64,000 bases of DNA from an uncultured Flavobacteriaceae bacterium (GTDB lineage Bacteria > Bacteroidota > Bacteroidia > Flavobacteriales > Flavobacteriaceae), in NCBI GenBank assembly GCA_937136455.1, contig CAKZOO010000061.1, forward strand, positions 1-64,000, given 5' to 3'. The stretch's first letter is position 1, and every line of letters begins with the position of its first letter. The translations under genes and the position numbers were made by a program. This document shows positions 6,507-14,747 of this stretch, in pieces. The notes below the pieces were generated by a model. That model was not told the origin of the DNA. It saw nothing but the letters and a program-made list of their open reading frames with translations, and did not search any database.

Positions 6507-6767
6507 TTAGTCTTCTTGGACGATTGGCCCATCCCAGTCTGCTGTCAACTGGTCATACAATGCCTTCAGGCTTGGGTCAGCATTCAGTTCTTCTTGGTGC
6601 TCACGCAGTCCTTTAGTCATCCTCATTTGTGCATTAGCTGTGATGAGTTTCTTGTTTGCCTTGGTGTTCTCACGTACATAGTGATTGACGTTATCGATAC
6701 CATCACGTGTGGTCTCAGCAGTATCAGCGATGACACCGAATACACCATTCCAAGCTTTACGGAACAT
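6507..6767 (-). CDS. Hypothetical early protein (86 aa), helical
   Basis: Starts at ATG 6767, which has AGGAG 6 nt upstream; the ATG five codons earlier would contain that site. The product is helical (DTAETTRDGIDNVNHYVREN) with an acidic end (WDGPIVQED). Unrecognised. Confidence 0.75.
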   Translation of the reverse strand: MFRKAWNGVFGVIADTAETTRDGIDNVNHYVRENTKANKKLITANAQMRMTKGLREHQEELNADPSLKALYDQLTADWDGPIVQED

Positions 6768-6796
6768 ATCATATCTCCTCATGATTGCCTGAAGAA

Positions 6797-6805
6797 GGCG
6801 TAGCC
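6797..6805 (-). promoter_or_regulatory. Candidate vRNAP promoter hairpin (GC-TAC-GC core), site 4
   Basis: GGC-TAC-GCC on the minus strand has only 3 perfect pairs before a mismatch. It still shares the core GCTACGC and the downstream flank with site 2, and lies 30 bp before the 86-aa gene. Confidence 0.4.
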
Positions 6806-6943
6806 AATGTGTAAAAACTACGGGGGGTATTTAAGTGTAAATTTAGAGACCGGGGGGGTGGGTTCGCTAGGTGTAAGCTCACCACCAAAACACTGCACCT
6901 CGTTAGTATGAACACATTTTCAGCATAAAAAATTTATAAAAAT
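6806..6943. other. Non-coding stretch between site 4 and the tRNA-like element
   Basis: No reading frame of note. It contains G/C runs (GGGGGG near 6823 and GGGGGGG near 6852) and an AT-rich end. No other signal can be supported. Confidence 0.5.
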
Positions 6944-7044
6944 TGGCGGGTGGTACAGGACTCGAACCTGTTTTCTTTTGATTACAGAAGCTATCCATTT
7001 CGACTCGTCAGTCGTACAAAAGGTCTCCATAGACGGCACCACCC
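6944..7044 (-). tRNA. tRNA-like element, noncanonical centre
   Basis: The minus strand starts GGGTGGT (7044-7038) and ends ACCACCC then GCCA (6954-6944), giving a perfect 7-bp acceptor stem with encoded CCA. A perfect T arm, ACAGG-TTCGAGT-CCTGT, precedes the 3' acceptor strand. The middle does not fold as a normal tRNA. TTTTG/CAAAA would make a 5-bp anticodon stem around 36 nt instead of 7; the last 7 of these, CTGTAAT, look like an anticodon loop with GTA (Tyr). The extra 29 nt contain a D-loop-like AATGGATA and a small hairpin. It is 97 nt plus GCCA. It could be a rearranged or degenerate tRNA, or a tRNA mimic. Confidence 0.5.
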
Positions 7045-7114
7045 AACAAAAATATATATAAATTTGAAAAGTCCCCTTTAAGCGGAACAAAAAGGGAACA
7101 ATTCTATCAACGGA

Positions 7115-7288
7115 CTAGATCATGTTTACTGCTGATATCCTATAGAAATAATCAGATGGGAGTAGGACGACCTGAGTACCGTATTGGCAATGAATGGGTC
7201 TTAGTCCTTGGTTTAAGCAGTACATATTTAACATGTGCTTTTCCACATTGGTTGGATCACGTTTATATGTAATTTTACGAAGTCTCAT
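7115..7288 (-). CDS. 57-aa early protein
   Basis: Read from the gap: ATG 7288 to TAG 7115. The start lies inside the end of the 94-aa gene, overlapping it by 14 bp. The product begins MRLRKITYKRDPTNVEKH and contains two Cys (MYCLNQGLRPIHC). A shorter start at the in-frame ATG with GGAAAA upstream (MLNMYC) is possible. Unrecognised. It is the second gene of the early transcription unit. Confidence 0.6.
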   Translation of the reverse strand: MRLRKITYKRDPTNVEKHMLNMYCLNQGLRPIHCQYGTQVVLLPSDYFYRISAVNMI

Positions 7289-7559
7289 AGCTATCCATTT
7301 CCATCATACTCTGAGTTACAGGTACTAGTTTACAGGGTATGGCTTCAAAGTGAGATTTACTAGGGTCTGTATTATGTTTGAATATGGCAGAGTTATGGGC
7401 CGTAGATTTGTTAGTAAATACCCGACAATCATTGATGTCATCTGTTAGATGTTCAGTGATTAATTGATTTCTATATTCAGGCCATCTACCACAAGTACGG
7501 GATGCAAATTTCCCTGTTGGTTTGTGGAGAAGTACATATTTGTATTTAGGTTTAGGCAT
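7275..7559 (-). CDS. First early gene: hypothetical basic protein (94 aa)
   Basis: Lys/His-rich protein starting MPKPKYKYVLLHKPTGKF. It is the first gene downstream of the hairpin-rich region 7560-8027 and so is probably the first early product expressed. AAGGAT lies upstream of the ATG at 7559. No family recognised. Confidence 0.8.
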   Translation of the reverse strand: MPKPKYKYVLLHKPTGKFASRTCGRWPEYRNQLITEHLTDDINDCRVFTNKSTAHNSAIFKHNTDPSKSHFEAIPCKLVPVTQSMMEMDSYETS

Positions 7560-8027
7560 AGTAAGTATCCTTATTGGGGATCGGCAACCTATTTTCTCTC
7601 AGTCATTCGGATACTGCGACAAACGCTTCGCTTATTGTCTCGTATCCTTATTCCTTCGTGAAATTAGCTTACCTCCCATAATCCGGGGAGTTATTATAAT
7701 TAGTATAGGAAGATGACGTTAGTCATCGATCTCGCCAGAGATCGTGGTCTCGTCTTCCTTCGGAAGTCTCGTATAAGTTTAGAAGGTATGGGCTGCAGAA
7801 GACTATCGTCTTCTTCGCATATTCCGGGGGATGTTTTGTTATATTTAATAGGGGACGTTTAGAGGTTTCCGTGTAGTTCTGGTTCTAAACGAAGTAGAAC
7901 GGATTTGTCCCTGCTTAAAAACCCCCCGGCTCGAATGCGGCCTGCTACGTAGTTAAGATTTTCGGCATATTCTGTCAATTCCATATAAATGCACATAGGG
8001 TAGTGATTCGTGTGCATTCATGAACAG
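7560..8027 (-). promoter_or_regulatory. Hairpin-dense non-coding region, probable early promoter cluster / genome-end region
   Basis: No credible gene in 468 bp. Perfect hairpins are at 7712-7727 (GATGAC/GTCATC), 7728-7743 (GATCTC/GAGATC), 7754-7766 (CTTCC-TTC-GGAAG), 7797-7814 (AGAAGAC/GTCTTCT), 7882-7900 (GTTCTA/TAGAAC) and 7988-8018 (AATGCACA/TGTGCATT). The heptamer GTCTCGT occurs three times (7637, 7747, 7766), and the last two flank the 3-nt-loop hairpin. AAGCG-AAG-CGTTT at 7621-7633 (minus) resembles an N4 vRNAP promoter hairpin. Genes diverge in function on the two sides: early genes to the left, late adsorption genes to the right. Confidence 0.6.
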
Positions 8028-8237
8028 TTACCAACAAACTACTTTATTTCCAGCAGGTTGGCAGACCACGGGAGGGGTGTCAGGGGATGTAGATTCCCCC
8101 ACCACTGTCCTCCCGTCTATGGATGTCCATATGGTCTCACCTTGAACCATAGTAGCAAACATAACTAGTAAAACAACGAGGGTAAGGATGACTATCCAAG
8201 ACCCTGCTAACTCTATAATTTTTTCCCACTTGTTCAT
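8028..8237 (-). CDS. Small membrane protein with exported two-Cys tail (69 aa)
   Basis: ATG 8237 has AGGAGTG 8 nt upstream. One transmembrane helix spans about residues 10-31 (SWIVILTLVVLLVMFATMV). It is followed by a polar tail of about 38 residues with two Cys near the end (PVVCQPAGNKVVCW) that could form a disulphide in the periplasm. It is the last gene before the non-coding region. Possible roles are lysis control or superinfection exclusion; neither is proven. Confidence 0.75.
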   Translation of the reverse strand: MNKWEKIIELAGSWIVILTLVVLLVMFATMVQGETIWTSIDGRTVVGESTSPDTPPVVCQPAGNKVVCW

Positions 8238-8256
8238 TTCTGCACACTCCTATGAG

Positions 8257-8754
8257 TTATGTGTAATATTGCACAGCTTCATCAATTAGGGCTGTGAATT
8301 CAGAACCAACACCTAGTTTTTCTGCTGAGGTAAACATAGCAGTATACTGTGTTATCCATTCTGGTCTATTACGCAAATATGCACAACACCGAAGCATCCA
8401 TAGATAGCTGTCCAGACGGTCACAGAAGACGCGACGTTCTTTCTCTTCCATTGTAATCCCTACATTCAGACCTTGTTCTGTAATGGAAGTGAGTTCTATA
8501 CTTTCACCCAGTTCCCCGACATCAGGGAAACGACTCTTGGCAGGGTAGGGTACATCAGCCCAGTCAACCTCACCTTGGTCATGAGCCAAAGCATCAATGA
8601 TTGCTTCTCGGCTAGAGTCAGGCCAGAGCTTCAAGAGAAGAATAGTGACTCTGTGTTGGTGGGAATGGTTCCGGTCGTCATGTTCGACCATATGTAGGTT
8701 TGTATGCCATCTACGTACAAAGCCTGCATTCCACGAATCTAGAATTGTTTTCAT
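8257..8754 (-). CDS. HD-domain hydrolase, YfbR-like 5'-nucleotidase family
   Basis: A 165-residue protein with spaced metal-binding residues of HD phosphohydrolases: HSHQHRV near residue 30 and ALAHDQGEVDW near residue 60 (the HD pair). Further acidic residues lie downstream. Its size and layout match phage YfbR-like nucleotidases, which remove phosphate from dNMPs; substrate assignment is by family. The start is ATG 8754 with AAAGGA 7 nt upstream. It sits downstream of the tail-gene terminator, so it is transcribed separately from the adsorption genes. Confidence 0.8.
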   Translation of the reverse strand: MKTILDSWNAGFVRRWHTNLHMVEHDDRNHSHQHRVTILLLKLWPDSSREAIIDALAHDQGEVDWADVPYPAKSRFPDVGELGESIELTSITEQGLNVGITMEEKERRVFCDRLDSYLWMLRCCAYLRNRPEWITQYTAMFTSAEKLGVGSEFTALIDEAVQYYT

Positions 8755-8770
8755 ATTTGTTCCTTTCAAG

Positions 8771-8795
8771 AAAAAAGGCCCCCAATATGGAGGCC
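8771..8795 (-). terminator. Rho-independent terminator after adsorption genes
   Basis: Minus strand: GGCCTCC-ATATT-GGGGGCC (7 bp with one G-T pair) followed directly by six T. It lies 25 bp beyond the stop of 8820-9791. Confidence 0.8.
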
Positions 8796-8819
8796 CCTTT
8801 CTAGATTATATTTACTCAA

Positions 8820-9791
8820 TCAGGTTGAGTTTTTCGATCCAAATCCAAACTCGGTAGCTGCGATATCAGCAGCAGTCCAAGGTTGTGACGTGGCTGGATT
8901 GATTTGCCAATCTGTAACCTGAAACTCTTTAGAGAAAGTCAAATCAAACGGTACTGGATTGGTATAATCAACAGCACCCATTCGAAGGAAGTGTTCCAAC
9001 TGATCTGGGGAGTTGATACCACGAACAGAGGTTGTCACCTGAACAACGTTTGAGATGTTCGAAGCACCACCATAAGCAGTCATGATTGTAGATTGCTTTT
9101 GATCTGCAAGAGTAGTGGTCATACCTGTGGTTGGGTCATCATCTGACAACGCACCCAGAGAACCATTCCAATCTTTGTAGTGGCCCTCTGCAACCGGAAC
9201 AACGAGGTCCAGACGTGCGTTACGGGTATCACCATCAGCAACGATAATCTCAGAGAAATATGCCCCATCTTTATGGTTACCAATACGCAAACGATTAGGT
9301 TTGATAATATTGGAAGCAATAAAATCAACTTTACCCATAAAGATTTCATTTACATATAGCTCTAATTCAGAGCGAGAATTACCTGAATCGTGAATAACCC
9401 TTATATCCATAGAACGTAGTAGTTCGTATTGAAGAGGCATAAACGAGAATATAGATTGTGATTGACCATCCATCTCGTGTTTAATTTCATACCCGTTACT
9501 AGGTCTATAAAAAATTTGAGCAATTAATGTAGTATCATTGTATAAAGCAAAAATTTGCTCGCTTGTATTGAAGTCCCAAAAGGTAACCCCAAAACGACAA
9601 TGCGCCCAAGTCTCTGTAGTTGTAGACTCTGTAAACTCAGGACTAGTCGCCTCAGTATTAGGTACTGTGTAAATTGCGTATGGTACACGAGAAGAGTCAA
9701 ATGGCTCCCATGAATTATTACCCGCGATAGTCTTAATCTCTGTTCCCGGAAAATGAGAAATAGAGTTAGATGCGAAAAGAATATTAGCCAT
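8820..9791 (-). CDS. Probable virion/adsorption protein (323 aa)
   Basis: Last gene of a three-gene minus-strand set upstream of the terminase. It is rich in Ser, Thr and Asn with beta-strand periodicity and has no Cys, typical of phage tail appendage proteins. The middle (about 60-200) resembles a lectin-like jelly roll, with YEIKHEMDGQ and LELYVNEIFMGKVDF as successive strands. The C-terminal half contains QVTTSVRGINSPDQ and ends FGFGSKNST, probably used for trimer or partner contact. A receptor-binding role is inferred from position and composition. Confidence 0.65.
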   Translation of the reverse strand: MANILFASNSISHFPGTEIKTIAGNNSWEPFDSSRVPYAIYTVPNTEATSPEFTESTTTETWAHCRFGVTFWDFNTSEQIFALYNDTTLIAQIFYRPSNGYEIKHEMDGQSQSIFSFMPLQYELLRSMDIRVIHDSGNSRSELELYVNEIFMGKVDFIASNIIKPNRLRIGNHKDGAYFSEIIVADGDTRNARLDLVVPVAEGHYKDWNGSLGALSDDDPTTGMTTTLADQKQSTIMTAYGGASNISNVVQVTTSVRGINSPDQLEHFLRMGAVDYTNPVPFDLTFSKEFQVTDWQINPATSQPWTAADIAATEFGFGSKNST

Positions 9792-9803
9792 TGTTAGTTC
9801 TCC

Positions 9804-12020
9804 TTAGAAGACTGTACCTTCGACGGTCATTGTGACCACACCGTTTCCACTTGTATTGCCTCTATAACCTTTTTGAATATCAGTTACATCCCATAAAATT
9901 TCTTGAATAGGGTATAGAAGACTGTCCTTATGTAGCTCATCACTGAAATAATTTGGGTTCGAACGAGTATACCTAAAATTACCCTCTATAGACCTGCTGA
10001 ATGCATACCCAATTCTTTCACCCACATATGCTTCATATGAGGTATCAAAAGGAAAATTTACATACCCAGACTGACCAAGAGTTAGATTAATAGGATTACT
10101 AGAAGCCAGAATATTATTAACATAGTAGAAGTTATCTGTACCAATAAACCAATCAAATAGATAAGCACGTATAGTTACATCAGCATCAGTTACATCAGCC
10201 CACATATTAAGGGAATTGATGGCAACCCTACATGTAGCCACAGCAAAATTACCAATAGTAGCCTGACTAGGTACACTATTAGTTGCCTGTGCTCCTGTTG
10301 GTTTAGGTCCAGTTGGTCCAGAAGGGTACACTTCAAATTGCCTCTGTTGACGAGAAGAGAATTCAGGAATATCTCCATAATACTGAACACGAGTCCAATT
10401 CACACCATCATTAGAACCTTCAAGGTACATAGAAGTAGCCATTTGAGAAGCAGCCGAACCATCACGAGCAGTAATGTCAATTTCCCTAGGACGCCATTCA
10501 GCACCTTTGGAATACCCAATCCAAGAAGTACCTAAACCGACCCCATTTAATTCTCCTGCCCAGAATCCATTGTTACGAATATCATCAAAGGCATAAGAAG
10601 GGTCGCCACCAAGAGAAGAAGAACCAGCAATAATAGTACCGCCTGTAGTTAAATCAGCACCACCTATGGCATCACGGAATTCAATCTCACCTAGACCAAT
10701 ACCGTTCCATGTATTGTAATTATCAAAACTCAAACGCCATTTAGTATAGTTAGGTCCAGTATCTCGATCTGATGGTTTTTGTCCTTTCCAAACTTCAGCA
10801 CGGATTTCACGAACATGTGCTTCATTGTTAACTCCAATGGATGTATTCAACAACCATTCAGGAATAATACGTATGAACCGTGTATTAGCAGGAATAGCTA
10901 CATCATCTGATTCACGAGGGAACCACATATCATCATTGGCTCGGAACATTCCCGGTCCAAAGTCTTCTGAGATAAAGCCACCTACAGAGTTACGGAACTC
11001 TAGTTTGATGTTAGCCATATCTTCATGTTGACTAGCATTAAACTGACCCCAATAGGTTTTGATAAAACAATTACCAGCATCGATGTCAGTTTCCCAGTTA
11101 GCTGGTACAGGGACATCTTGATACATGTGAGTATATTCTGAATTTATGATTCGAAGGTTATCACCACCTCGGAAGTATCTTTGGTTACCTATATTATTTG
11201 AATACGATTGAGTATAGACGGGAGCATCACCAGTCCATCCAGTCATATCCATGTTACCGGTCCAGTTAACAATATGAAGATTTTGAGGGACACCATCTAC
11301 TAAATCAGGGATGACTGCATCATCAGTAATAATATTCGCAATGACATTACCTTGTATATCAAGAGCTTTATCCCTGTGCATACCTGTTACAATATTAGTA
11401 CGTTTGTCGTTAAGGTCTAAACGTCCAATAGCAGCTTGTCCTGTAATACTATATCCAACAGATCGCATAATAGTAGAGGCATACAAAGCCCCCATACCAC
11501 TGATCATCATGGATCGGTTTTCCCACATAGTATTATTTTTCTCTGTGGTCATGCCTGACAGTATGTAATGACGTTCTGTATCTACAAAGTCTGGAACCAC
11601 CAGAACAATAGTTACCCCTACAGGAGTTACCACATATTGTTCACCTTGGTTTGAGTATCCACGAACTTCACAAGTGATTTCCTGACCATCATACGCAGCA
11701 TCGGATTCCCAAGTCTTTTCATTAGCACCGGGAATATCAATACCGTTAGCCATCCATTGATATGCAAAGTAAGGATAAGGCGAACCTGTCCAAGAACCCA
11801 CCAGACATTCCAGTGTGTTAGGGATAGCTATATCACCTACAATAGTAGGAAGGGTGATATTAACAGGAGGAGTATGGGTCAGAGGGATTGTCGCCTCATT
11901 CCCATACATGGACGTAATGATATGTTCCCCTTCACGAATCGACGGTTCGATAGGACGAAGGTCGATAGCGTCAGGTTTCCAATCCCATTGTGTCCCTCGA
12001 TAATTAGGGGGAAGAGGCAT
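9804..12020 (-). CDS. Large adsorption / tail-appendage protein with Ig-like and discoidin-like regions (738 aa)
   Basis: The N-terminus (about 1-45) is probably the virion anchor. Residues about 45-140 form an Ig-like domain with the typical YQWMANGIDIPGA and ITCEVRGY strands. Residues about 415-565 resemble an F5/8-type (discoidin) carbohydrate-binding domain: a WNGIGLGEIEFRD segment, an AFDD turn, and LEGSNDGVNWTRVQYY. The end is another beta-rich module. This build suggests glycan binding. In N4 the equivalent genomic place holds gp65/gp66 (tail sheath and appendage), but no direct homology is claimed. The start overlaps the stop of the 109-aa gene. Confidence 0.7.
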   Translation of the reverse strand: MPLPPNYRGTQWDWKPDAIDLRPIEPSIREGEHIITSMYGNEATIPLTHTPPVNITLPTIVGDIAIPNTLECLVGSWTGSPYPYFAYQWMANGIDIPGANEKTWESDAAYDGQEITCEVRGYSNQGEQYVVTPVGVTIVLVVPDFVDTERHYILSGMTTEKNNTMWENRSMMISGMGALYASTIMRSVGYSITGQAAIGRLDLNDKRTNIVTGMHRDKALDIQGNVIANIITDDAVIPDLVDGVPQNLHIVNWTGNMDMTGWTGDAPVYTQSYSNNIGNQRYFRGGDNLRIINSEYTHMYQDVPVPANWETDIDAGNCFIKTYWGQFNASQHEDMANIKLEFRNSVGGFISEDFGPGMFRANDDMWFPRESDDVAIPANTRFIRIIPEWLLNTSIGVNNEAHVREIRAEVWKGQKPSDRDTGPNYTKWRLSFDNYNTWNGIGLGEIEFRDAIGGADLTTGGTIIAGSSSLGGDPSYAFDDIRNNGFWAGELNGVGLGTSWIGYSKGAEWRPREIDITARDGSAASQMATSMYLEGSNDGVNWTRVQYYGDIPEFSSRQQRQFEVYPSGPTGPKPTGAQATNSVPSQATIGNFAVATCRVAINSLNMWADVTDADVTIRAYLFDWFIGTDNFYYVNNILASSNPINLTLGQSGYVNFPFDTSYEAYVGERIGYAFSRSIEGNFRYTRSNPNYFSDELHKDSLLYPIQEILWDVTDIQKGYRGNTSGNGVVTMTVEGTVF

Positions 12021-12349
12021 TACCGCAGACTCCCAGATACTGAGAATTTAGCATCACCTGTAGCAATGATACGTACATCAGGCATATTTGCACGGGGCAA
12101 ACGTACCACGTTAGAAGATGCAACAGTGTAGCTTGCTTCCGAAGGTGTGAACCAGTTCCCGTCAGGGTCTTGTACCTGAAACTGTACGTCACCCGATCCT
12201 GTGAAGCAGACTACATTAAGGTCTTCAGAATGAGGACTACCTGCCTTGGCAATCACATCATCTTTAGCTTCACCTACAGGAGGATCACTACGATCTGTAG
12301 CATCGTACCATACAGGCCTGCATGTGTAATTCGTTGAACAATTCGCCAT
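12020..12349 (-). CDS. Small virion-associated protein (109 aa)
   Basis: Beta-rich protein with three N-terminal Cys (MANCSTNYTC and a later VVCF), a GSGDVQFQVQDPDGNW segment and a C-terminus of alternating strands. These features are typical of small tail or head-decoration modules. ATG 12349 has GGAAAG upstream. It is the first gene of the adsorption operon, divergent from the terminase operon. Confidence 0.6.
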   Translation of the reverse strand: MANCSTNYTCRPVWYDATDRSDPPVGEAKDDVIAKAGSPHSEDLNVVCFTGSGDVQFQVQDPDGNWFTPSEASYTVASSNVVRLPRANMPDVRIIATGDAKFSVSGSLR

Positions 12350-12416
12350 TTGCTTTCCAGTCTTGGTTTAGGTTATAGGTCATGCGAGCACTACCATGAA
12401 AACGGAGCACCTAGCA
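12350..12416. promoter_or_regulatory. Divergent intergenic region: adsorption operon (-) and terminase operon (+)
   Basis: Both late operons must start here. TTGCTT (12351) and TATAGG (12375), 18 bp apart, form a weak sigma70-like candidate on the plus strand. On the minus strand CCTAAACCAAG resembles leaders of other minus-strand genes. N4 late genes are read by host RNA polymerase with phage SSB as activator, so weak promoters are expected. Confidence 0.35.
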
Positions 12417-13121
12417 ATGCTTACACTAAATGAAGTCAAAGAGTCACTACCTGCTGGACAAAGAGGTCACATTACGCAGGATATGGTTGACCAACTGAAT
12501 GCCTTATCGAATGATCCTAATGAAGCACGGGCAATCCGTGACAACTTTATTTCGTTTTCACAGGTACTGGCTGAAGGCAAATTTAAACTGGGAGATTACG
12601 TATATGCAGTTATGTACGTGTCTCATAAGCTTATGGGTAAAACCAACCTAGAAAGCTACAAGCTTACTTTCCCGGATCGTTATAACAAGATGGTTGCAGA
12701 TGGTAAGCAGACTAAAGAGATTGCCTCTTTTGTTGCAGCCTATAACAAGAACAAACTGGTTAACTTGGTTTACGAACGAAGCATCGTACCCTCTTGGGTT
12801 TTGAACCAAGACATGTTCCAGAATGCTTTGAATGTTAACTGTGAAATCATGAACGATGTAAACGAATCTGGTCGTACTCGTGTTGAAGCAGCTAATAGTA
12901 TTCTAAACCACTTGAAGAAACCTGAAGCAATCAAACATGAGTTGGGAATCACTCTTGATAAGACTGATGGTTTGAAGACATTGGAACAGCGTATTAGTGA
13001 GTTGGCTGCATCACAAAGGAGCCAAATCGAAGCTCAAGGTATGACAGCCCAAGACGTAGCTGCACTTCCAATGGCTCTGCCTGAAGATATCGAAGATGCG
13101 GAGTACACAGAAATTGAGTAA
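12417..13121 (+). CDS. Probable small terminase subunit (N4 gp69-like)
   Basis: A 234-residue helical protein whose 3' end overlaps the large terminase gene by 26 bp, the usual place of TerS. It carries long helices and an acidic C-terminus (DIEDAEYTEIE). Recognition of cos/pac DNA would be its role in packaging. ATG 12417 is preferred because GGAG is 9 nt upstream; ATG 12396 is in frame but lacks a good site. The assignment rests on context and architecture. Confidence 0.65.
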   Translation: MLTLNEVKESLPAGQRGHITQDMVDQLNALSNDPNEARAIRDNFISFSQVLAEGKFKLGDYVYAVMYVSHKLMGKTNLESYKLTFPDRYNKMVADGKQTKEIASFVAAYNKNKLVNLVYERSIVPSWVLNQDMFQNALNVNCEIMNDVNESGRTRVEAANSILNHLKKPEAIKHELGITLDKTDGLKTLEQRISELAASQRSQIEAQGMTAQDVAALPMALPEDIEDAEYTEIE

Positions 13122-14736
13122 GTTTTTTGGAAATAAGACTGTCGATGACTATTTGAATGAAGTTGACTTTGACTGGTTGAACTCCGGGGGTTACGTGCCT
13201 TCGGAGTTTTCTTTGCAGTTCATGAACTTTATCAAGTTGTGTAACGATGGCCGAGGTGAAGATAACAAGACCCCTGTTATGCACCTTGCTATGCTGGACA
13301 AGCTTACATCTAAGAAAAAGAAAGTCACTAACCTATGTGCTCGTGGTACAGCGAAGACCACATTATTCATGGAATATCTGACTCTGTACATTGCAGTATT
13401 CAATAAGCTACCGGGATTCGGTGAAGTACCCGGAATGCTTTATGTGTCTGACTCTATGGACAACGGTGTGAAGTCTGCCCGAGAATCTATTAAGTCCAGA
13501 TACTACTCATCTGAGTTTCTTCAGTATTGGTTACCAGAAGACCAAGTTCGATTTACAGAGAACTACCTTGAGTTTATTAACCGTGATGGTGGTAAGTTTG
13601 GTGTGAAGATGTTCGGTGCTAAGTCTGGTATCCGTGGTACGAAGATTTTCAATAAGCGTCCTGTTCTGGCTGTGATGGATGACCTTATCTCAGATGCTGA
13701 CGCAAAGTCACCTACAGCTATGCAAGCCATTAACGATACTGTCTACTCTGGTGTTCAGTACGCTATGGACCCTACCCGTCATAAGATGATCCTAAATGGT
13801 ACACCCTTCGACAAAGAAGACATTGTGTATCAGGCTATTGAATCTGGGGCATGGGAAGTTAACGTATGGCCTGTATGTAAAGAGTTTCCTTGTACTCGTG
13901 AGGAATTCAGTGGGGCTTGGGAAGATCGCTTTACTTATGACTATGTAAAAGAGATGTGGGACTCTGCTGTACTTGAAGGCAAAGAGAAATCTTTCCGTCA
14001 GGAACTTATGCTCAGAATTACTGATGATGAATCTCGTTTGGTTAAAGATGAAGATATTCAATGGTATACGAAAACTGACTCGGTACTGCGTAACCCTGAT
14101 GAATATAACTTCTACTTGACTACTGACTTTGCGACCTCATCTAAGCAAACGGCAGACTATTCTGTTCTAGCACTTTGGGCATACGATCAACATGGTAACT
14201 GGTACTGGGTTGATGGCGTATGTAAACGACAGACTACTGACATCTCTATCGATGATATGTTTAAGTTCCACGATAAATGGGACATCCAATCCACTGGGGT
14301 TGAAGCTACAGGTCAACAGGGTGGGTTCATTTCATGGATTCAGAGAGAGATGAACTATCGCCAGAAGTTCTTTAATCTGGCTACGGATAAGAATGGTAAA
14401 GCAGGTATTCGTCCTATGACGGATAAACTCTCTCGCTTTAACCTTGTTGTTCCGTTATTTAAGGCGAAGAAGATGTACTTCCCTCTGGAAATGAAAGACA
14501 CAGAGGTTCTGGGACTCTTCATGGAGCAAATCTCGTTAGCCACTAAGGATGGGATTAAAGGCAAAGATGACTGTCTGGATACTATCTCAATGCTTGCTGT
14601 AATGCCTGCATGGAAACCAACACCAGAAGAAAAGGCTAAACAAGCCTCTGCAAAATTGGCAGACTCTGATCGTTGGGGAGATGATCATTCGATGGTCGAA
14701 GAATTTGAAAACGAGATTGACTCGTACATCATATGA
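13096..14736 (+). CDS. terL: Terminase large subunit (TerL), N4 gp68-like
   Basis: Packaging ATPase/nuclease that pumps DNA into the prohead and cuts genome ends. The ATPase motifs are Walker A CARGTAKTT at about residues 81-89 and Walker B LAVMDD at 191-196. The RNase-H-like nuclease domain shows YLTTDFATS (Asp344) and a late acidic pair KDDCLD (491-492) as likely metal ligands. Its 546 residues fit the family. It overlaps the TerS-like gene and is followed by a neck-protein-like gene 12 bp later. Confidence 0.95.
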   Translation: MRSTQKLSKFFGNKTVDDYLNEVDFDWLNSGGYVPSEFSLQFMNFIKLCNDGRGEDNKTPVMHLAMLDKLTSKKKKVTNLCARGTAKTTLFMEYLTLYIAVFNKLPGFGEVPGMLYVSDSMDNGVKSARESIKSRYYSSEFLQYWLPEDQVRFTENYLEFINRDGGKFGVKMFGAKSGIRGTKIFNKRPVLAVMDDLISDADAKSPTAMQAINDTVYSGVQYAMDPTRHKMILNGTPFDKEDIVYQAIESGAWEVNVWPVCKEFPCTREEFSGAWEDRFTYDYVKEMWDSAVLEGKEKSFRQELMLRITDDESRLVKDEDIQWYTKTDSVLRNPDEYNFYLTTDFATSSKQTADYSVLALWAYDQHGNWYWVDGVCKRQTTDISIDDMFKFHDKWDIQSTGVEATGQQGGFISWIQREMNYRQKFFNLATDKNGKAGIRPMTDKLSRFNLVVPLFKAKKMYFPLEMKDTEVLGLFMEQISLATKDGIKGKDDCLDTISMLAVMPAWKPTPEEKAKQASAKLADSDRWGDDHSMVEEFENEIDSYII

Positions 14737-14747
14737 GGAACTGAACC

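Noticed and set aside
7156..7272. Plus-strand 38-codon frame starting MGVGRPEYR
   Set aside because: Lies opposite to the better supported 57-aa minus-strand gene; no convincing ribosome-binding site and no plus-strand neighbours.
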